A stretch of DNA of 64,000 bases from Xiphydria camelus (Eukaryota > Arthropoda > Insecta > Hymenoptera > Xiphydriidae), in NCBI GenBank assembly GCA_963678675.1, contig OY783191.1, positions 14,599,096 to 14,663,095 of the forward strand, given 5' to 3'. Under the pieces are notes generated by a model. That model saw only the letters and a list, made by a program, of their open reading frames with translations. It was not told the origin of the DNA and made no database searches. This document shows, in pieces, positions 31,946 through 42,939 of the stretch. Numbering within the stretch: position 1 is the stretch's first letter; each line of letters begins with the position of its first letter. Both the position numbers and the translations under genes were made by a program.

Positions 31946-32714
31946 AACGTGCTACGTTAAATGAGACATTTGAAGACAGAAAGCTATCAAACTGATACAA
32001 CCGGGTGTCACATTTTCCACATTTCTACCAATTTTTATGATATGATTAGCATTAAGGACACGATTTCCTTCAATCACATTGCGATGGGAAAGATTTGTTT
32101 GAGCCCAATCATAAATATGATCTACAGTTATTAACATTTTTACTGTTTTCTCACAAATCGCGTGTATTGTCGAATGGTTTAGGTCTTATTCGGCGCCATA
32201 TTGGTTAGGTCATGCCCCCATGTCGATTCCCAATAGGGAACGCTCTGTACTGCTTCGTACACCGATACAGTGAGCGTGTAGTATTAGTGTAAAGCTAACG
32301 ATCGGGGAAAGGGGACCACCGAGTCGTGGCGGAGAGAGCCGATGCGTCCCGAGTTTTGCCATGCCTGCAACGTCAGGAGTAGCGATATCGCCACGCTAAC
32401 AGCCGTTCTCACCGCCGTAGCGCGGCATTAGATGTTTCACACCAAAAGCAAGCATTTACACTCAAAAAGTTAAAAAAAAATGTATTCCAAAATTATCAAA
32501 GCAAAAATAATGACCTTTTCGTAGAAGGCATCTGTGAAAGAAAAAAACGGCCGAATCAATCTCAAATACTCATAACGCCCATAAAATTTTCAAAACTACA
32601 GCAAAAGAGCTAGGTATGTCGGGTTAGGCAACTTCGATACTTGAACTTTGTTTCCTCATAATGAACGAAAGAATGATGTTAGAAATAAAACTAAACCAAT
32701 TTTTCTACCTTAAG
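31946..32714. other. Unassigned sequence
   Basis: Apart from the weak - strand frame noted with the THAP fragment, nothing is recognisable. A GC-richer block with CGGCGCCATATTGG and GTGGCGGAGAGAGCC lies at 32190-32420. Confidence 0.4.
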
Positions 32715-33949
32715 GGCCCCACAGACGACCAAATTAGTTGTCAACTTAGTTGTCAACTTGGTTGACAACTTCTGCCAGAGACGAAACGAAATGTTGGCCA
32801 TCAAGTTATCAACATCACTTTCAAGGCGAGAATGGAGTAGAGTAGATGGTTATAGTATAGTCTGTGCAAATATAGAAATTGTTTAAAAATATGTTTTTGC
32901 CTACATCTAGCTTTCCCTTCGCGACTTCGTCCGTGTGAATCACGAAATAATCTCATTTCAAAGCAATCGGTAAAGAACTTTCGGAGATCTGAATCCGCGT
33001 ATATACGGACGTTACATTTTTATTTATATAGATAAATGGACAAACATTGTAATTTGTTCAATTATTAAATCAATAAATTATATTTGATTTCGAGTCTCCA
33101 AAGTATGTTGAGCAAGTTATAAACTATACTGTCTATTAAAAAGCACAGATTATTATAGTAAATCAAAGACAATTAATTAATGTAGGATGAATAAACATTC
33201 ATATCACATTATTTCTTTATTAATATCAATTTGCGTCTATCTATGCAAGAATATTTATTAAAATATATAATCATAAATGTAGAAAAATGTTGAGAAAAGA
33301 ATAATACAATTATAAAATCTTATTTATTCGAGCTGTTTCTTATTAACTGGGAAAGCAACATACATTTGCTCATCAAACTTCATATGAACACCAATAGTAA
33401 TAATATTGTTAATCACATGAGTGTGACAGTAGTTGGACGGGTGACCGCACACGATGAAAAGATATACAAATTAATTAATTTATTTATATTATGTAATTGA
33501 TAAGAATCAATATATCAATTAGTCTAATTTTCATTCCCGAAATAATAATAATAACAATAATATGCAGGGATTGGCTGGTAGGGGTTATGGCATTCTAATG
33601 AGGTTCAAATTTTGCCCCTACTTTGAAGCTAAAAGTGGAATATACGGAAATTTCTACCATCTTCAGCTTCAAAGTAGAAGCAAAATAATATGGAGACTCT
33701 GGTCTTGACAGCACAACTCCAAGTTCACTACTAATATTGACAACCTTGTTATCAACTTCCCTACAGACGCTACAACATAGTCGCCAACATCAGGCTCCAC
33801 CCACGAAATATCCAAAGTTGTCGATCTTACCTCAACCATTCCTCCAACATGAATTTTCAACTACCAAGCTGCCTACAGACGTTCAATGTCTCTTTCAAGA
33901 CGGCAAATTGACAACTAAGTTGACAACCAAGTTGGTCGTCTGTGGGGCC
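32715..33949. mobile_element. TIR element GGCCCCACAGACGACCAA
   Basis: GGCCCCACAGACGACCAA at 32715 is mirrored at 33949. Inside each end, GTTGTCAACTTAGTTGTCAAC and TACAGACG words are repeated several times, a subterminal array typical of hAT/P-type binding sites. No 8-bp duplication could be matched. The interior contains a retroposon tail (32895-33035) and no transposase. Confidence 0.65.
32895..33035 (+). mobile_element. RTE/SINE-like 3' tail
   Basis: The words CGCGACTTCGTCCGTGTG and TATACGGACGTTACATTTT, then TTATATAGATA, are the common 3' tail of RTE-type retroposons and their SINEs in insects. The 5' part is missing. Nested in the TIR element above. Confidence 0.5.
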
Positions 33950-34849
33950 GTTTATGTGTTTCTGAATAACACCAAAATACAAAAAAAACTACTCACCACT
34001 AGCTATTCGTGTCTACAGCCGCCCGTTTTCACACATTCAAAAATGTTGACGATTGTAAATCTGTAACTTTTGAGATTATCGGCGCACAACTACGAAAACA
34101 AACGCCAGAGGCAATGTTACTGTACAGGCAAGCTATCTATGCATCGAAACGACTAAGTTTATGTAGTTGGTGGCAAAGTGCAGCACAACATGGTCGAAAT
34201 AATAATGGTGTGTCGGGTTTGGGGGACTATGTCAGGTTTGGTTCCCCTCCTCTAACTTATTTATAGGTAGGTAGGTAGTATTATCACATTTGCCCCAAAC
34301 TTCGGGGTAAATGTAATATATTGACATCGTTTAAAAAAAAATTACCTGACATTTTTCAAAAAGGAGCTGAGAAAATGTCAGCCCTAGAATCGATTAAGAA
34401 CTGTAATCAAAGCATTAAGTATTTTTTATTTATTTTTTATTCCATTAAAAGTATAAGTATTATTCCTTTGTTCGTGAACTATTCAAAAACTATATCACAT
34501 TTACCCCACTTCACCTTATTTTCCTTTGCGATCCCAAATTTCACCAGCCCATATTATACTTATTGATATTTCTACCGTTATTATAGAGATGCAAAACCAG
34601 ACATTTTTGCATTCCACTCAGATGCATAAGCAGACATTTACAAGTCTCAGCTGCAAAACCAGACGTGCGTCATTTTTTAAACAAAATATCTTAATATTAA
34701 TAAATCAGACATTTCTTGACAAAACACCAATTTTATTAAAACAATAAATAGGAAATTTATATCAAAACTGCAAGTTGATTGATTAGCTTATAAGATCTTG
34801 GTAATTGCTTTGCGTTTTACTCAAAACTAGTTATACGTCAAATGTCTGC
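33950..34849. other. Unassigned, with TAGG tetranucleotide run
   Basis: No gene recognised. A short (TAGG)n run is at 34264-34278, and GCCCCAAACTTCGGGGTAAA near 34292 forms a small hairpin. Confidence 0.4.
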
Positions 34850-35559
34850 TTTTGCATCTATACGCTTCATATACGCCTGCTTTCGAAATTCAAACGGAAT
34901 GACAGTTCTGTTGTCTGTTGTTCCGCAAATACAGCAATATTTATGCGTAGAAACAACTCTTGGCAATGATAATTCGATACGTTCGAATCCAATATCTTCA
35001 TTTCCACGGTGGAAATTAAATTCACAATCAGGATCATCTATGCAATCAATAAAAATTCATCAAAAATAGTCATAATCATTACAAGATTGTTAAATTACAA
35101 TTATATTCCACTACGTTATCGAACTATGAAGTCTAAGTCAAACTTTTTTTGTGTTATAGCAGATATATTTACTTTGGAATCCAATTGAAATTACCTTTCT
35201 CAGTTTGAACAGATATAGTAGATATAGTGTTATCATCAGAAAGGTCGGATTCTGTTATTTTTTTATATGGTAAACTTTAAGTTTACATGTATTACAGATC
35301 TTATCTCCAGGAGATATTTTATCATTCGAAAGAATTACAGATTCTTTGCTTTTTCTTCTGTCGCAATTATTTTTCTTACAACGAAGTTTCCGAAAAAATC
35401 TTTCGCACCCAACACACTAAAAAAGATAAATATTTGACAAATTACATGTAAATAGTGAAGATATATTAAATGCAGTTAAATGACTAGAAAAAGTTATCCT
35501 TAATGCATAAGATAATATATAATATATATAAAAATGGTACTAACTTTGTCTGTACTCAT
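34850..35559 (-). pseudogene. N-terminal zinc exons of a DDE_Tnp_4-type transposon gene
   Basis: Three exon-like blocks occur in order on the - strand. Exon 1 (35545-35559) reads MSTDK and is followed by donor GTTAGT. Exon 2 (about 35203-35420) starts after TTTTTTAG in phase 0 with CVGCERFFRKLRCKKNNCDR, continues SNDKISPGDKICNTCKLKVY, and ends at AAAG with a donor GTAATT. Exon 3 (about 34855-35045) reads DDPDCEFNFHRGNEDIGFER, IELSLPRVVSTHKYCCICGT and NRTVIPFEISKAGVYEAYRC. The Cys pairs and the order (zinc knuckle, then P-x-x-VVSTHKYCCIC) match proteins whose later part is the DDE_Tnp_4 domain seen at 26326-26886. The downstream part of exon 3 decays near 34850. Confidence 0.55.
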
Positions 35560-35904
35560 ATCTGTATAAGGTTAGATCTCCTCAGGGTACATGAGATCGG
35601 TCGCCCCTGACGATAGCGGATGAGACTGATAATGAGATCAGAGGGGAACTGACCCGATTGCAAAGTACTTGCAAACTGAATGTACTGTACTGCTTACATC
35701 TAACAAGGGGAGGATCCTACTCATGGATCACCGATTTGAACAGCGTTTTGGTTAAACGGTAGCCAAAAGGGTCACAAATAACCCCCTAAAGCGGTTGCTG
35801 CCAATGTGGCCTCATTTATTTATAAACAAGGTTTTTAGTTTTTATGCTGCCGGACCGGACGATAGAGTGGTCTGATTTTAAGCGGCAGTTTCTACAGCGG
35901 CGCA

Positions 35905-35990
35905 GCGGGCAGTGGCGCAGTGGCTAAGGGCAAGTCTTACCACGCGGTAGGCTCGGGTTCGATTCTTGTTGCGGATAGTTTTTTTTCACT
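35905..35990 (+). ncRNA. tRNA-like module with Pol III T run (arm, left)
   Basis: An A box TGGCGCAGTGG (35913-35923) and a B box GGTTCGATTC (35956-35965) are 43 bases apart, as in tRNA genes, and a T8 run follows at 35979-35986. The acceptor ends do not pair well, so it is a tRNA-derived element or pseudogene and not a functional tRNA. The mirrored copy is at 36810-36905. Confidence 0.55.
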
Positions 35991-36012
35991 TTTTTAAAAA
36001 TTTATTTATTGT

Positions 36013-36395
36013 AATGTATATTTTTATCGTCAAGTTAAAAATCTCATCAAAAGACTGCAGAATGCGCCTGACTTGTTAAAAGAGCAACGGGAAATTTCCT
36101 CTCGCGAAGATGCCATAAAGATACACTCAATTGTTCACCACCAATTGAGTGCTCCTATTTTTTCTGATATGATTAGATATGCTTGGTTTGCGTCAAAACT
36201 CACGGATGAACGGCCGTTATTTGCTAATGTTAATGAGGTTTGTTTCCCCCGGACTCTTGCAAAAGAGAAATGTGAATGTTCAAAGGTGTCTTTTATTAAA
36301 TGTTCTTGGTGCAAAGAAAATGTTTGCTTTGCATGTTTTTTTATGATAAGTATCACCCAAAAAATTGTTAACATAGCGTATCAGAGTCTCCATCC
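36013..36395 (+). pseudogene. Pogo-like transposase C-terminus, frameshifted
   Basis: The frame encodes REISSREDAIKIHSIVHHQL, SAPIFSDMIRYAWFASKL, then FIKCSWCKENVCFACFF. The Cys/His tail YDKYHPKNC then stop follows in the next frame after a one-base loss in a T run near 36335. It is the equivalent of the SPRFTNFIKYSWFKSGY...CAWC tail of the 16-kb transposase and of the tails in the 55-59 kb palindrome, but diverged enough to be a distinct subfamily. The catalytic domain is absent. Confidence 0.75.
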
Positions 36396-36534
36396 GAGTT
36401 AGAAACCGACAAAAGCGATTAAATATTTTTGTATAATTAGTATAACTGTGTAAATAATAAATTATAATTGAATGCAAAAAACACGTTTTTCCTTCGATAA
36501 TTAAATTATATATATTATATATAGAAATAAGAAT

Positions 36535-36800
36535 AAATCAAAAACATTTAATACTAGAAAATATTTTTCGTTTTAATGATTTTTCCCATTTTCATTTCCT
36601 CTTTAAAATTAATTTTTTCAGCGCATTTTGTTATCTGCGATAGAAATTACAATTTCACAATAAATATTTATTTATTGTGAAATTGTAATTTCTATCGCAG
36701 ATAAAAAAATGCGCTAAAAAAATTAATTTTAAAGAGGAAATGAAAATGGGAAAAATCGTTAAAACAAAAAATATTTTCTAGTATTAAATGTTTTTGATTT
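36535..36800. repeat. Near-perfect hairpin, 125-bp arms
   Basis: The segment from ATCAAAAACATTTAATACTA to the AATAAATATTTATTTATT centre (about 36660) is followed by its reverse complement with few mismatches. It is the innermost stem of the surrounding foldback. The right stem runs directly into the tRNA-like module of the right arm. Confidence 0.85.
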
Positions 36801-36809
36801 TAAAAAAGT

Positions 36810-36905
36810 GAAAAAAAAACTGTCCCCAGCAAGAATCGAACCCGAGTCTACCGCGTGGCAAGACTTGCTCTTAGCCACTGCGTCACTGCGCCGCTGTGGA
36901 AACTG
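36810..36905 (-). ncRNA. tRNA-like module with Pol III T run (arm, right)
   Basis: Mirror copy of 35905-35990. On the - strand the A box TGACGCAGTGG (36875-36885) is followed by the B box GGTTCGATTC (36833-36842) and a T9 run at 36811-36819. Differences from the left copy are scattered, so both copies have drifted independently. Confidence 0.55.
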
Positions 36906-37095
36906 TCGCTTAAAATCAGATCACTATTGTCCTGTCTGGCAGCGTAAAAACTAAAAAACTTGTTTATAAATAAACGAGGCCGCATTGACAGCAACCGCTT
37001 TAGGGGGTTGTTTGTGATCCTTTTTGGCTACCGTTTAACCAAAGCGCGCTGTTCAAATCGGTGACCCATGAGTGGGATCCTCCCCTTGTAAGAGT

Positions 37096-37374
37096 CATTG
37101 CAAGTCGATGGGGGTAGCGACTTTCTATCCCTGATATATATATATAAGCCAGGTATTAGGTTTTCCCGGTCGCTCATCTATTGAATTCGTCATTTCTCCC
37201 ATTTACAAAGCTGACTCAGTATTTGTGATATAGCGGTATCTATTAGAATGGGTACTGTGGGAGACACGCAAACGGCAAACGAACGGTCGGTTCTTCTTCC
37301 CATATAGCTTTAATTATTCATTATTTGTCAGATTAAAACGAAGTTTCTATGTCAGAGTTCATGAAATAATACCT
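37096..37374. other. Unassigned spacer
   Basis: Nothing recognised, apart from a short (TA)n run at 37135-37144. Confidence 0.4.
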
Positions 37375-37770
37375 TTAATTTGATATAATTTCAATTTATA
37401 TGTACATATGTATATTACATGTAGTAAATTGTATTCGCGTTAGTAATAAGTAATTGTAAATAAATACTATTATTTTTGTAAAGTAATTATTTCTATTCAA
37501 ACTGTTAAGGTATTATTAAAATCTATTAGCAAAAAAATTGTAATTATTAATAAAATATAATAACAAATTCGAATTTACGTTCGTATTGCGTAAGTGGGAT
37601 GCAAATAAATTGGAATAAACGACATATTTTACCAAAAGATATAAATTTGTTAATATAACAAAAAATAATTAGTTTCATTTTCGTTAATTTATTTCAACTT
37701 GTTGCACCATACCAATCATCTTGTAAAAATTATGTCATAGTTTAATCATGCTTGAATTTATATTAAAAAA
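37375..37770. repeat. Long-range terminal repeat D, right copy
   Basis: Reverse complement of 21085-21460; it ends at CATGCTTGAATTTATAT. See the left copy for the interpretation as the terminal repeat of a 16.7-kb dead transposon. Confidence 0.6.
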
Positions 37771-37884
37771 CGGCGGGGGTGTTATTTTAATTATGAAAAA
37801 AAATTATTGAAAAACTCAAACTTGTTGTTTTACTTTATTTAATTTTACTGATAGGTGTTGTTCTAGGACTGCGAGCATTCAATT

Positions 37885-38141
37885 TTAACCCTTTCGGTCA
37901 CTGTGTCGTCAATTGACGACATAAGAATCTTAACTCCGTTTATGCGGAACTGATTGCGTTTTGCCACATAAACACGATGTAGTCAACTGATGGCATCCCA
38001 TTTGAAGTGCGTTCGTCACATTTAGCGAAAGATCAATATTTTTCAAGTGAAGGGTTATATGGTAGCACCTCCAGTGATCCAAAACCACTAATCAAATATT
38101 TGTTCACCCGATCCAAAAAAATTCGTGACTGAAAGGGTTAA
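37885..38141. mobile_element. piggyBac-like MITE, TTAACCCTTTCGGTCAC
   Basis: TTAACCCTTTCGGTCAC on the left mirrors GTGACTGAAAGGGTTAA on the right. Including both TTAA targets it spans 257 bp. It contains the short inverted word TGTCGTCAATTGACGACA and no ORF. Its ends resemble those of 4231-4320. Confidence 0.85.
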
Positions 38142-38282
38142 ATAGTCAACCATACATCTACATGTACTAGAAGCAAGCTTTCAGATTCGGTATATGTATA
38201 TCATTTCATTGCGGTGTTAATAGCAATTTTTTTTATTACGTTGAAAATATCGCATTTCATACCTACAAAACAGCACATGTGG

Positions 38283-38745
38283 GAGATCTTACTCCACTAT
38301 TTTATTTTAAATAAAAAGACAGCTGAAAGTCATCGTTTACTCGTGGAAGCCTATGGTGATAATGCTCTATCTGAAAGAAGTTGTAGAGAATGATTCCAAC
38401 AATTTAAAGACGGCTTTTACAATGTGAAAGACAAAAAACGCTCTAGCGCACAAAAAAATTTGAAGATGCAAAGTTGGAAACAGTATTGGAGTTGGATGGG
38501 AGTTGGAGTGGAGCAAAGATCCACATGCAACACTAAAGGAATTATCTATATCATTAGAGGTTGATGAACCGACTGTAAGTAAGCGTTTAAAAGCACTAGG
38601 ATTCATTAACAATCGAAATTACTGGGTACCAAACGTTCTGAAAGGCAGAGACCTTCAAGCGAAATCAGTCAAGAATGTGTTAGAACAACTTATATGGAAA
38701 GTGTTAGTGCACCCGCCGTATTCACCAGACCTTGCCCCGTTGCAC
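38283..38745 (+). pseudogene. Internally deleted mariner transposase
   Basis: The frames read KTAESHRLLVEAYGDNALSE, RSCRE then stop, FQQFKDGFYNVKDKKRS, LSISLEVDEPTVSKRLKALG and NYWVPNVLKGRDLQ, the N-terminal helix-turn-helix domains of a mellifera/irritans-type mariner. After RDLQ the sequence jumps to VLVHPPYSPDLAP, the start of the third-Asp block, so the catalytic core is deleted. A frameshift near 38460 and a stop at 38390 add to the damage. Different subfamily from the copy at 14541. Confidence 0.75.
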
Positions 38746-38790
38746 TCTATGGGCGAAAACGCCGAAAATCTGGCCAAAAGTGTTTTTTTC
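38745..38790 (+). repeat. Solo end of the TGGGCGAAAACGC element
   Basis: TGGGCGAAAACGCCGAAAAT, then CTGGCCAAAAGT, is the terminal repeat of the element at 41125-42592. Here it stands alone, abutting the truncated mariner. Confidence 0.7.
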
Positions 38791-38898
38791 AACTTTACGT
38801 AATAGTACCTATCTTATGTCATAAGGCGGTAATCCGAGGCTTTTTCAGACTGTGTTCAAGTCGTAGCACGAGGGATGGTGAGGTGACGGGGCACGCCC

Positions 38899-40659
38899 AC
38901 CCGTGTGGAAATGTTCATTGGGCCCCAATTAGGGCCCAATTGGGCTGCCCAATTACTAGTTGGGCGCCAATTAGGCAGCCCAATCAGTGCCCAATTTGGG
39001 CCGCCAAATTTGGCCCCAATTGGGTAACCCTATTTATGCCCAATCAACCTGAAATGTTACTTTTAATGTATAATAAGATTAATAATGAATAAGAAGATTA
39101 ATAATAATTAATAAGATTTTATATTTTCTCATAAAATGTCCACGAGTAAAATATAAACGTATTCAAGCGGAACAATGATTGACACAAATCATACGCGCGG
39201 GTTTCCTTAGTTTTTCATAAGTACAATTTAAGAATTTTCTATTTTCATATTTTATAGATTTATATGCAAGAGGGATTAGGGTGCGATTAATAATGTAAAA
39301 GGCCAAGGCCATACAGTAAGAAATAATAATAATATAAACGTATTCTTCAGTTTTTAGGGCTCTATCATACACTATATACACTACACTACATACACTATAT
39401 TTATTTAAATATACAGGGTGTTACTTAATGATAGGCCGTAATTGCAAGGGTACATTACTGAATCTATTTCCAGTAGAAAAGTTCATATTAACATGTGTCC
39501 TAAAATGTCTGATTTTCAAGATACAGGACGTCAAAATTTTAAAAAATCGGTTTTTTAATAATATCTTAAAGATCCTTGTGCCGATTTTGTTGACATTTGG
39601 TACTGTTGTTTATTGTAATAAGACGCTAAGTTAACACTAACTAGAAGATAATTATGAGTTCCAGTGGCGTCCCGGGGGACAGTCTGACGAATAATATTTT
39701 TTTTCCTCAAAAACGAAGTGAGGTACGAAGTAATGTCAAGAGACAAAAAAGTTGTATTTTTAGCTGCTTAATCTGAAAATAATATAAAATTTGTTAAAAA
39801 GTCAGTGGCGTACACTTTTTTTGTCAATATTATTCGTGAGACTGTCCCCCGGGACGCCACTGGAACTCATCATTATCTTCTAGTTAGTGTTTACTTAGCG
39901 TCTTATTACAATAAATAACAGTGCCAAATGTCAACAAAATCGGCAAAAGGATCTTTGAGATATTATTAAAAAACCGATTTTTTTAAATTTTGACGTCCTG
40001 TTTCTTGACAATCAGATATTTTAGGACACATGTTACTATGAACTTTTCTACTGGAAATAGATTCAGTAATGTACCCTTGCAATTACGGCCTATCATTAAG
40101 TAACACCCTGTATATTTAAATAAATATAGTGTATGTAGTGTAGTGTATATAATGTACGATAGAGCCCTAAAAACTGAAGAATACGTTTATATTATTATTA
40201 TTTCTTACTGTATGGCCTTGGCCTTTTACATTATTAATCGCACCCTAATCCCCCTTGCATATAAATCTATAAATATGAAAATAGAAAATTCTTAAATTGT
40301 ACTTATGAAAAACTAAGGAAACCCGCGCGTATGATTTGTGTCAATCATTGTTCCGCTTGAATACGTTTATATTTTACTCGTGTACATTTTATGAGAAAAT
40401 ATAAAATCTTATTAATTATTATTAATATTATTATTCATTATTAATCTTATTATTCATTAAAAGTAATATTTCAGGTTGATTGGGCATAAATAGGGTTACC
40501 CAATTGGGGCCCAATTGGGCGGCCCAAATTGGGCATAGTTTGGGCTGAGCGTTACAAGCCCAACGAAAGCCCAATTGGGCACTGATTGGGCTGCCTAATT
40601 GGCGCCCAACTAGTAATTGGGCAGCCCAATTGGGGCCCAATGAACATTTCCACACGGGT
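38899..40659. mobile_element. Palindrome with GCCCAATTGGGC-word ends
   Basis: The ends ACCCGTGTGGAAATGTTCAT are exact mirror images. The next 130 bp on each side consist of a dense array of words of the type GCCCAATTGGGC, GGGCCCAATT, TTGGGCGCC. The arms (38899-39411 and 40113-40659) enclose a separate TA-flanked foldback at 39414-40110. ORFs inside are mirror shadows. No target duplication recognised. Confidence 0.75.
39414..40110. mobile_element. TA-flanked foldback, TIR CAGGGTGTTACTTAATG
   Basis: CAGGGTGTTACTTAATGATA is mirrored at 40110 with TA on each side (39412-39413 and 40111-40112). The inner part is itself palindromic around a unit that starts CCAGTGGCGTCCCGGGGGAC (39661) and ends with the mirror (39868). 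The whole 697 bp can fold into one hairpin. Confidence 0.8.
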
Positions 40660-41124
40660 AGCTCACGAATCTTCATTTTAGAAGTGTATTTGCGCACCAC
40701 ATTTGTTTATACACGTCACGCACAGTTGTACTTTTGGTCGGTGGTCAGTTAGCTTGAGGAGTTCGCCGAGCGTACACAAACTTTGCAGGTCTGGCGTTGT
40801 TGTCTTTTATAATTTTTACGTGCAGGTAACAGGGATATCAGCCTTAAGATATGTACTTGTAATAAACACAAACAGAAAGCTGCAAAATGTCATTACTTAT
40901 TTCTTAAATTACTTTTAACATAATTGAAGTGTTTTGTATATATGAAAGTAAATTTTAAGATTTAAGTAGGCTTTTAAAAAATTGGCCATGTTTGGCGGGG
41001 AAACGGTTGTTATGAGTACATTCCCTCTTTATCTGTGATTACTATGCAATGTCCTTTTCCTGCGAATATCTGCGATCTTCTTAAAAAAATTAGTTTTTTC
41101 CAGTTTCCGATAAACGATACGCAG
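40660..41124. other. Unassigned spacer
   Basis: No gene or repeat was recognised. Open frames are short and AT-rich. Confidence 0.4.
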
Positions 41125-41574
41125 TGGGCGAAAACGCTGAAAATCTGGCCAAAAGTCGAAAAGTTAACGGATTGTCCTGAATTCGGGTACTGGAGGGTTT
41201 TCGGGGTCGCTGATTACGAATCAAAAGTCAAAATTTCTAAAAACAATATGGCGGATCCAATATGGCGGAAAGGTTCCTCAAAAATTGATCAAATCTGGGT
41301 GAAATTGAGTACTCGGGGGTTTTTGGGATCGCTGATTACGAATTCGAGGCCAGAATTGCAACATTCCTAGATGGCGCCACAATACGGCGCATGCGCGGAT
41401 CTCGACGTAAAATTGAGTAATTGCCCTGAATTCGGGTGCCCGGGGATTTTCGGGGTCGCGCTATGGTTTCTAGGAAGGGATTTTTTGGCCAAAAGTCTAC
41501 ACAGGATTTTAAAAAATATATAAGTTTAACTGTTTTTTGTTGAGTATATTAACGTGTTGGATGTTTCGTAACGT

Positions 41575-41820
41575 ATGGATATTTTCCATAGAGCTATGGA
41601 TACCTCAGATCCCATAATATCCACATTAGATTTACAGAGAAAAATTAATAAGCAACAGAAACTACATCTTCCAGCTGAAGTTATAGCAATGCTCTTAGAA
41701 ATACAACCCCAGACATTAGAAAATGAGGAACACACAGAGGAAGGTTATGATGAAGAAATTATGTTAGAAGAAGTAATACACGATCATTTGGACTCACTAG
41801 AATTAGGTATGGAAAATTAA
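41575..41820 (+). CDS. 81-aa acidic ORF in the foldback loop
   Basis: The ORF starts MDIFHRAMDTSDPIISTLDL and is strongly acidic toward the end (EEHTEEGYDEEIMLEEVIHD). It fills most of the unpaired loop of the element, ends with TAA at 41818-41820, and is AT-rich like its surroundings. I do not recognise it. It could be the acidic C-terminal tail of a lost pogo-like transposase or a chance frame; the absence of a neighbouring catalytic domain leaves this open. Confidence 0.35.
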   Translation: MDIFHRAMDTSDPIISTLDLQRKINKQQKLHLPAEVIAMLLEIQPQTLENEEHTEEGYDEEIMLEEVIHDHLDSLELGMEN

Positions 41821-42127
41821 TACGTTGTTTTGTTAAATTTAGTAAATACGTTTCAACAAATCCGTGTTTATAAGTTTAAGGTTATTTGTAAAAGACATCA
41901 AACGTCTTTTTAGCGTTCATGTACTCCACAAAAAACAGTTAAGCTTAAATATTTTTTAAAACCTTGTTTAAACTTTTGGCCAACAAATCCCTTCCTAGAA
42001 ACCATAACGCGACCCCGAAACCCCCCGGGTACCCGAATTCAGGGCAATTACTCAATTTTACGTCGAGATTTGATCCGTGCGTGCACCGTATTATGGTGCC
42101 ATCTAGGAATTTTGCAATTCTGGCCTT

Positions 42128-42510
42128 GGATTCGTAATTAGCGACCCAAAAACCCCCGAGTACTCAATTTCACCCAGATTCCATCAATTTTTGAGGAACT
42201 TTTCCGCCATATTGGATCCGCCATATTGTTTTTCGAAATTTTGACTTTGGATTCGTAATCAGTGACCTCAAAAACCCCGGAATACTCAATTTCACTCAGA
42301 TTCGATTAATTTTTTAGGAACCTTTCCGCCATGATGGATCCGCCATATTGTTTTTCGAAATTTTGACTTTGCATTCGTAATCAGCGACCGCAAAAACCAG
42401 CGAGTACTTAATTTCACCCAGATTTGATCACTTTTTTAGGAACCTTTCTGCCATTTTGGATCCGCCATATTGTTTTTCGAAATTTTGACTTCGGATTCGT
42501 AATGAGCGAC
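42128..42510. repeat. 122-bp tandem repeat, three units
   Basis: The word GGATTCGTAAT starts at 42128, 42249, 42371 (as GCATTCG) and 42493, spacings of 121, 122 and 122 bases. Each unit contains GATCCGCCATATTGTTTTTC. The matching stretch in the left arm (41205-41330) has about one unit, so the array grew after the palindrome formed. Confidence 0.8.
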
Positions 42511-42592
42511 CCCAAAAACCCCTGAGTTCTCAATTTCACCTCGATTAATACACATTTTCGACTTTTGGCCAGAATTTCGGCGTTTCCGCCCA

Positions 42593-42939
42593 TCGGATTA
42601 TCATTTATTTCGATCGATGCAGCATAGCCTTTCGGAGCAGCATTTTACTTATTATGAAGACATCACAAAGTGATTTGAGTGGATCGCGACAAAAAAAGAG
42701 ATTTTTTTTTACCGGAATTCATTTACCTACTGCCTCAAAAATGACAAAATGTAGCTAACGATGGAAATTACTTTGATTTAATTATTGTTTGTTTTTATAT
42801 TTTAATAAATTCTTAAATTATAACAAAAAATGACGGAAACTTATTTAAGTACCAATACATGATGGTGCTTAACATATATCTTGCTGTGCAGCATCAGTCG
42901 AGTAGTTTTCGAAATAAAAAATATTTTCGTTTTTTGGCC
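42593..42939. other. Unassigned AT-rich spacer
   Basis: Nothing recognised. Confidence 0.4.

Larger units (their letters stand above)
35700..37095. mobile_element. Foldback element with tRNA-like arms and pogo tail
   Basis: Arms 35700-36010 and 36785-37095 are inverted copies of about 310 bp. They start at ACAAGGGGAGGATCCTACTC and end at the T-run of a tRNA-like module. Between them lie the C-terminus of a pogo-like transposase (36013-36395) and an internal hairpin (36535-36800). No target duplication was found. Confidence 0.7.
41125..42592. mobile_element. Foldback element, TIR TGGGCG(A/G)AAACGC
   Basis: The left end TGGGCGAAAACGCTGAAAAT and the right end mirror it, both continuing into CTGGCCAAAAGTCGAA. 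The arms share blocks beginning GGATTCGTAAT(C/G)AGCGACC and containing GGATCCGCCATATTG. The right arm carries more copies of this block than the left. A single ORF of 81 codons lies in the loop. Confidence 0.75.
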
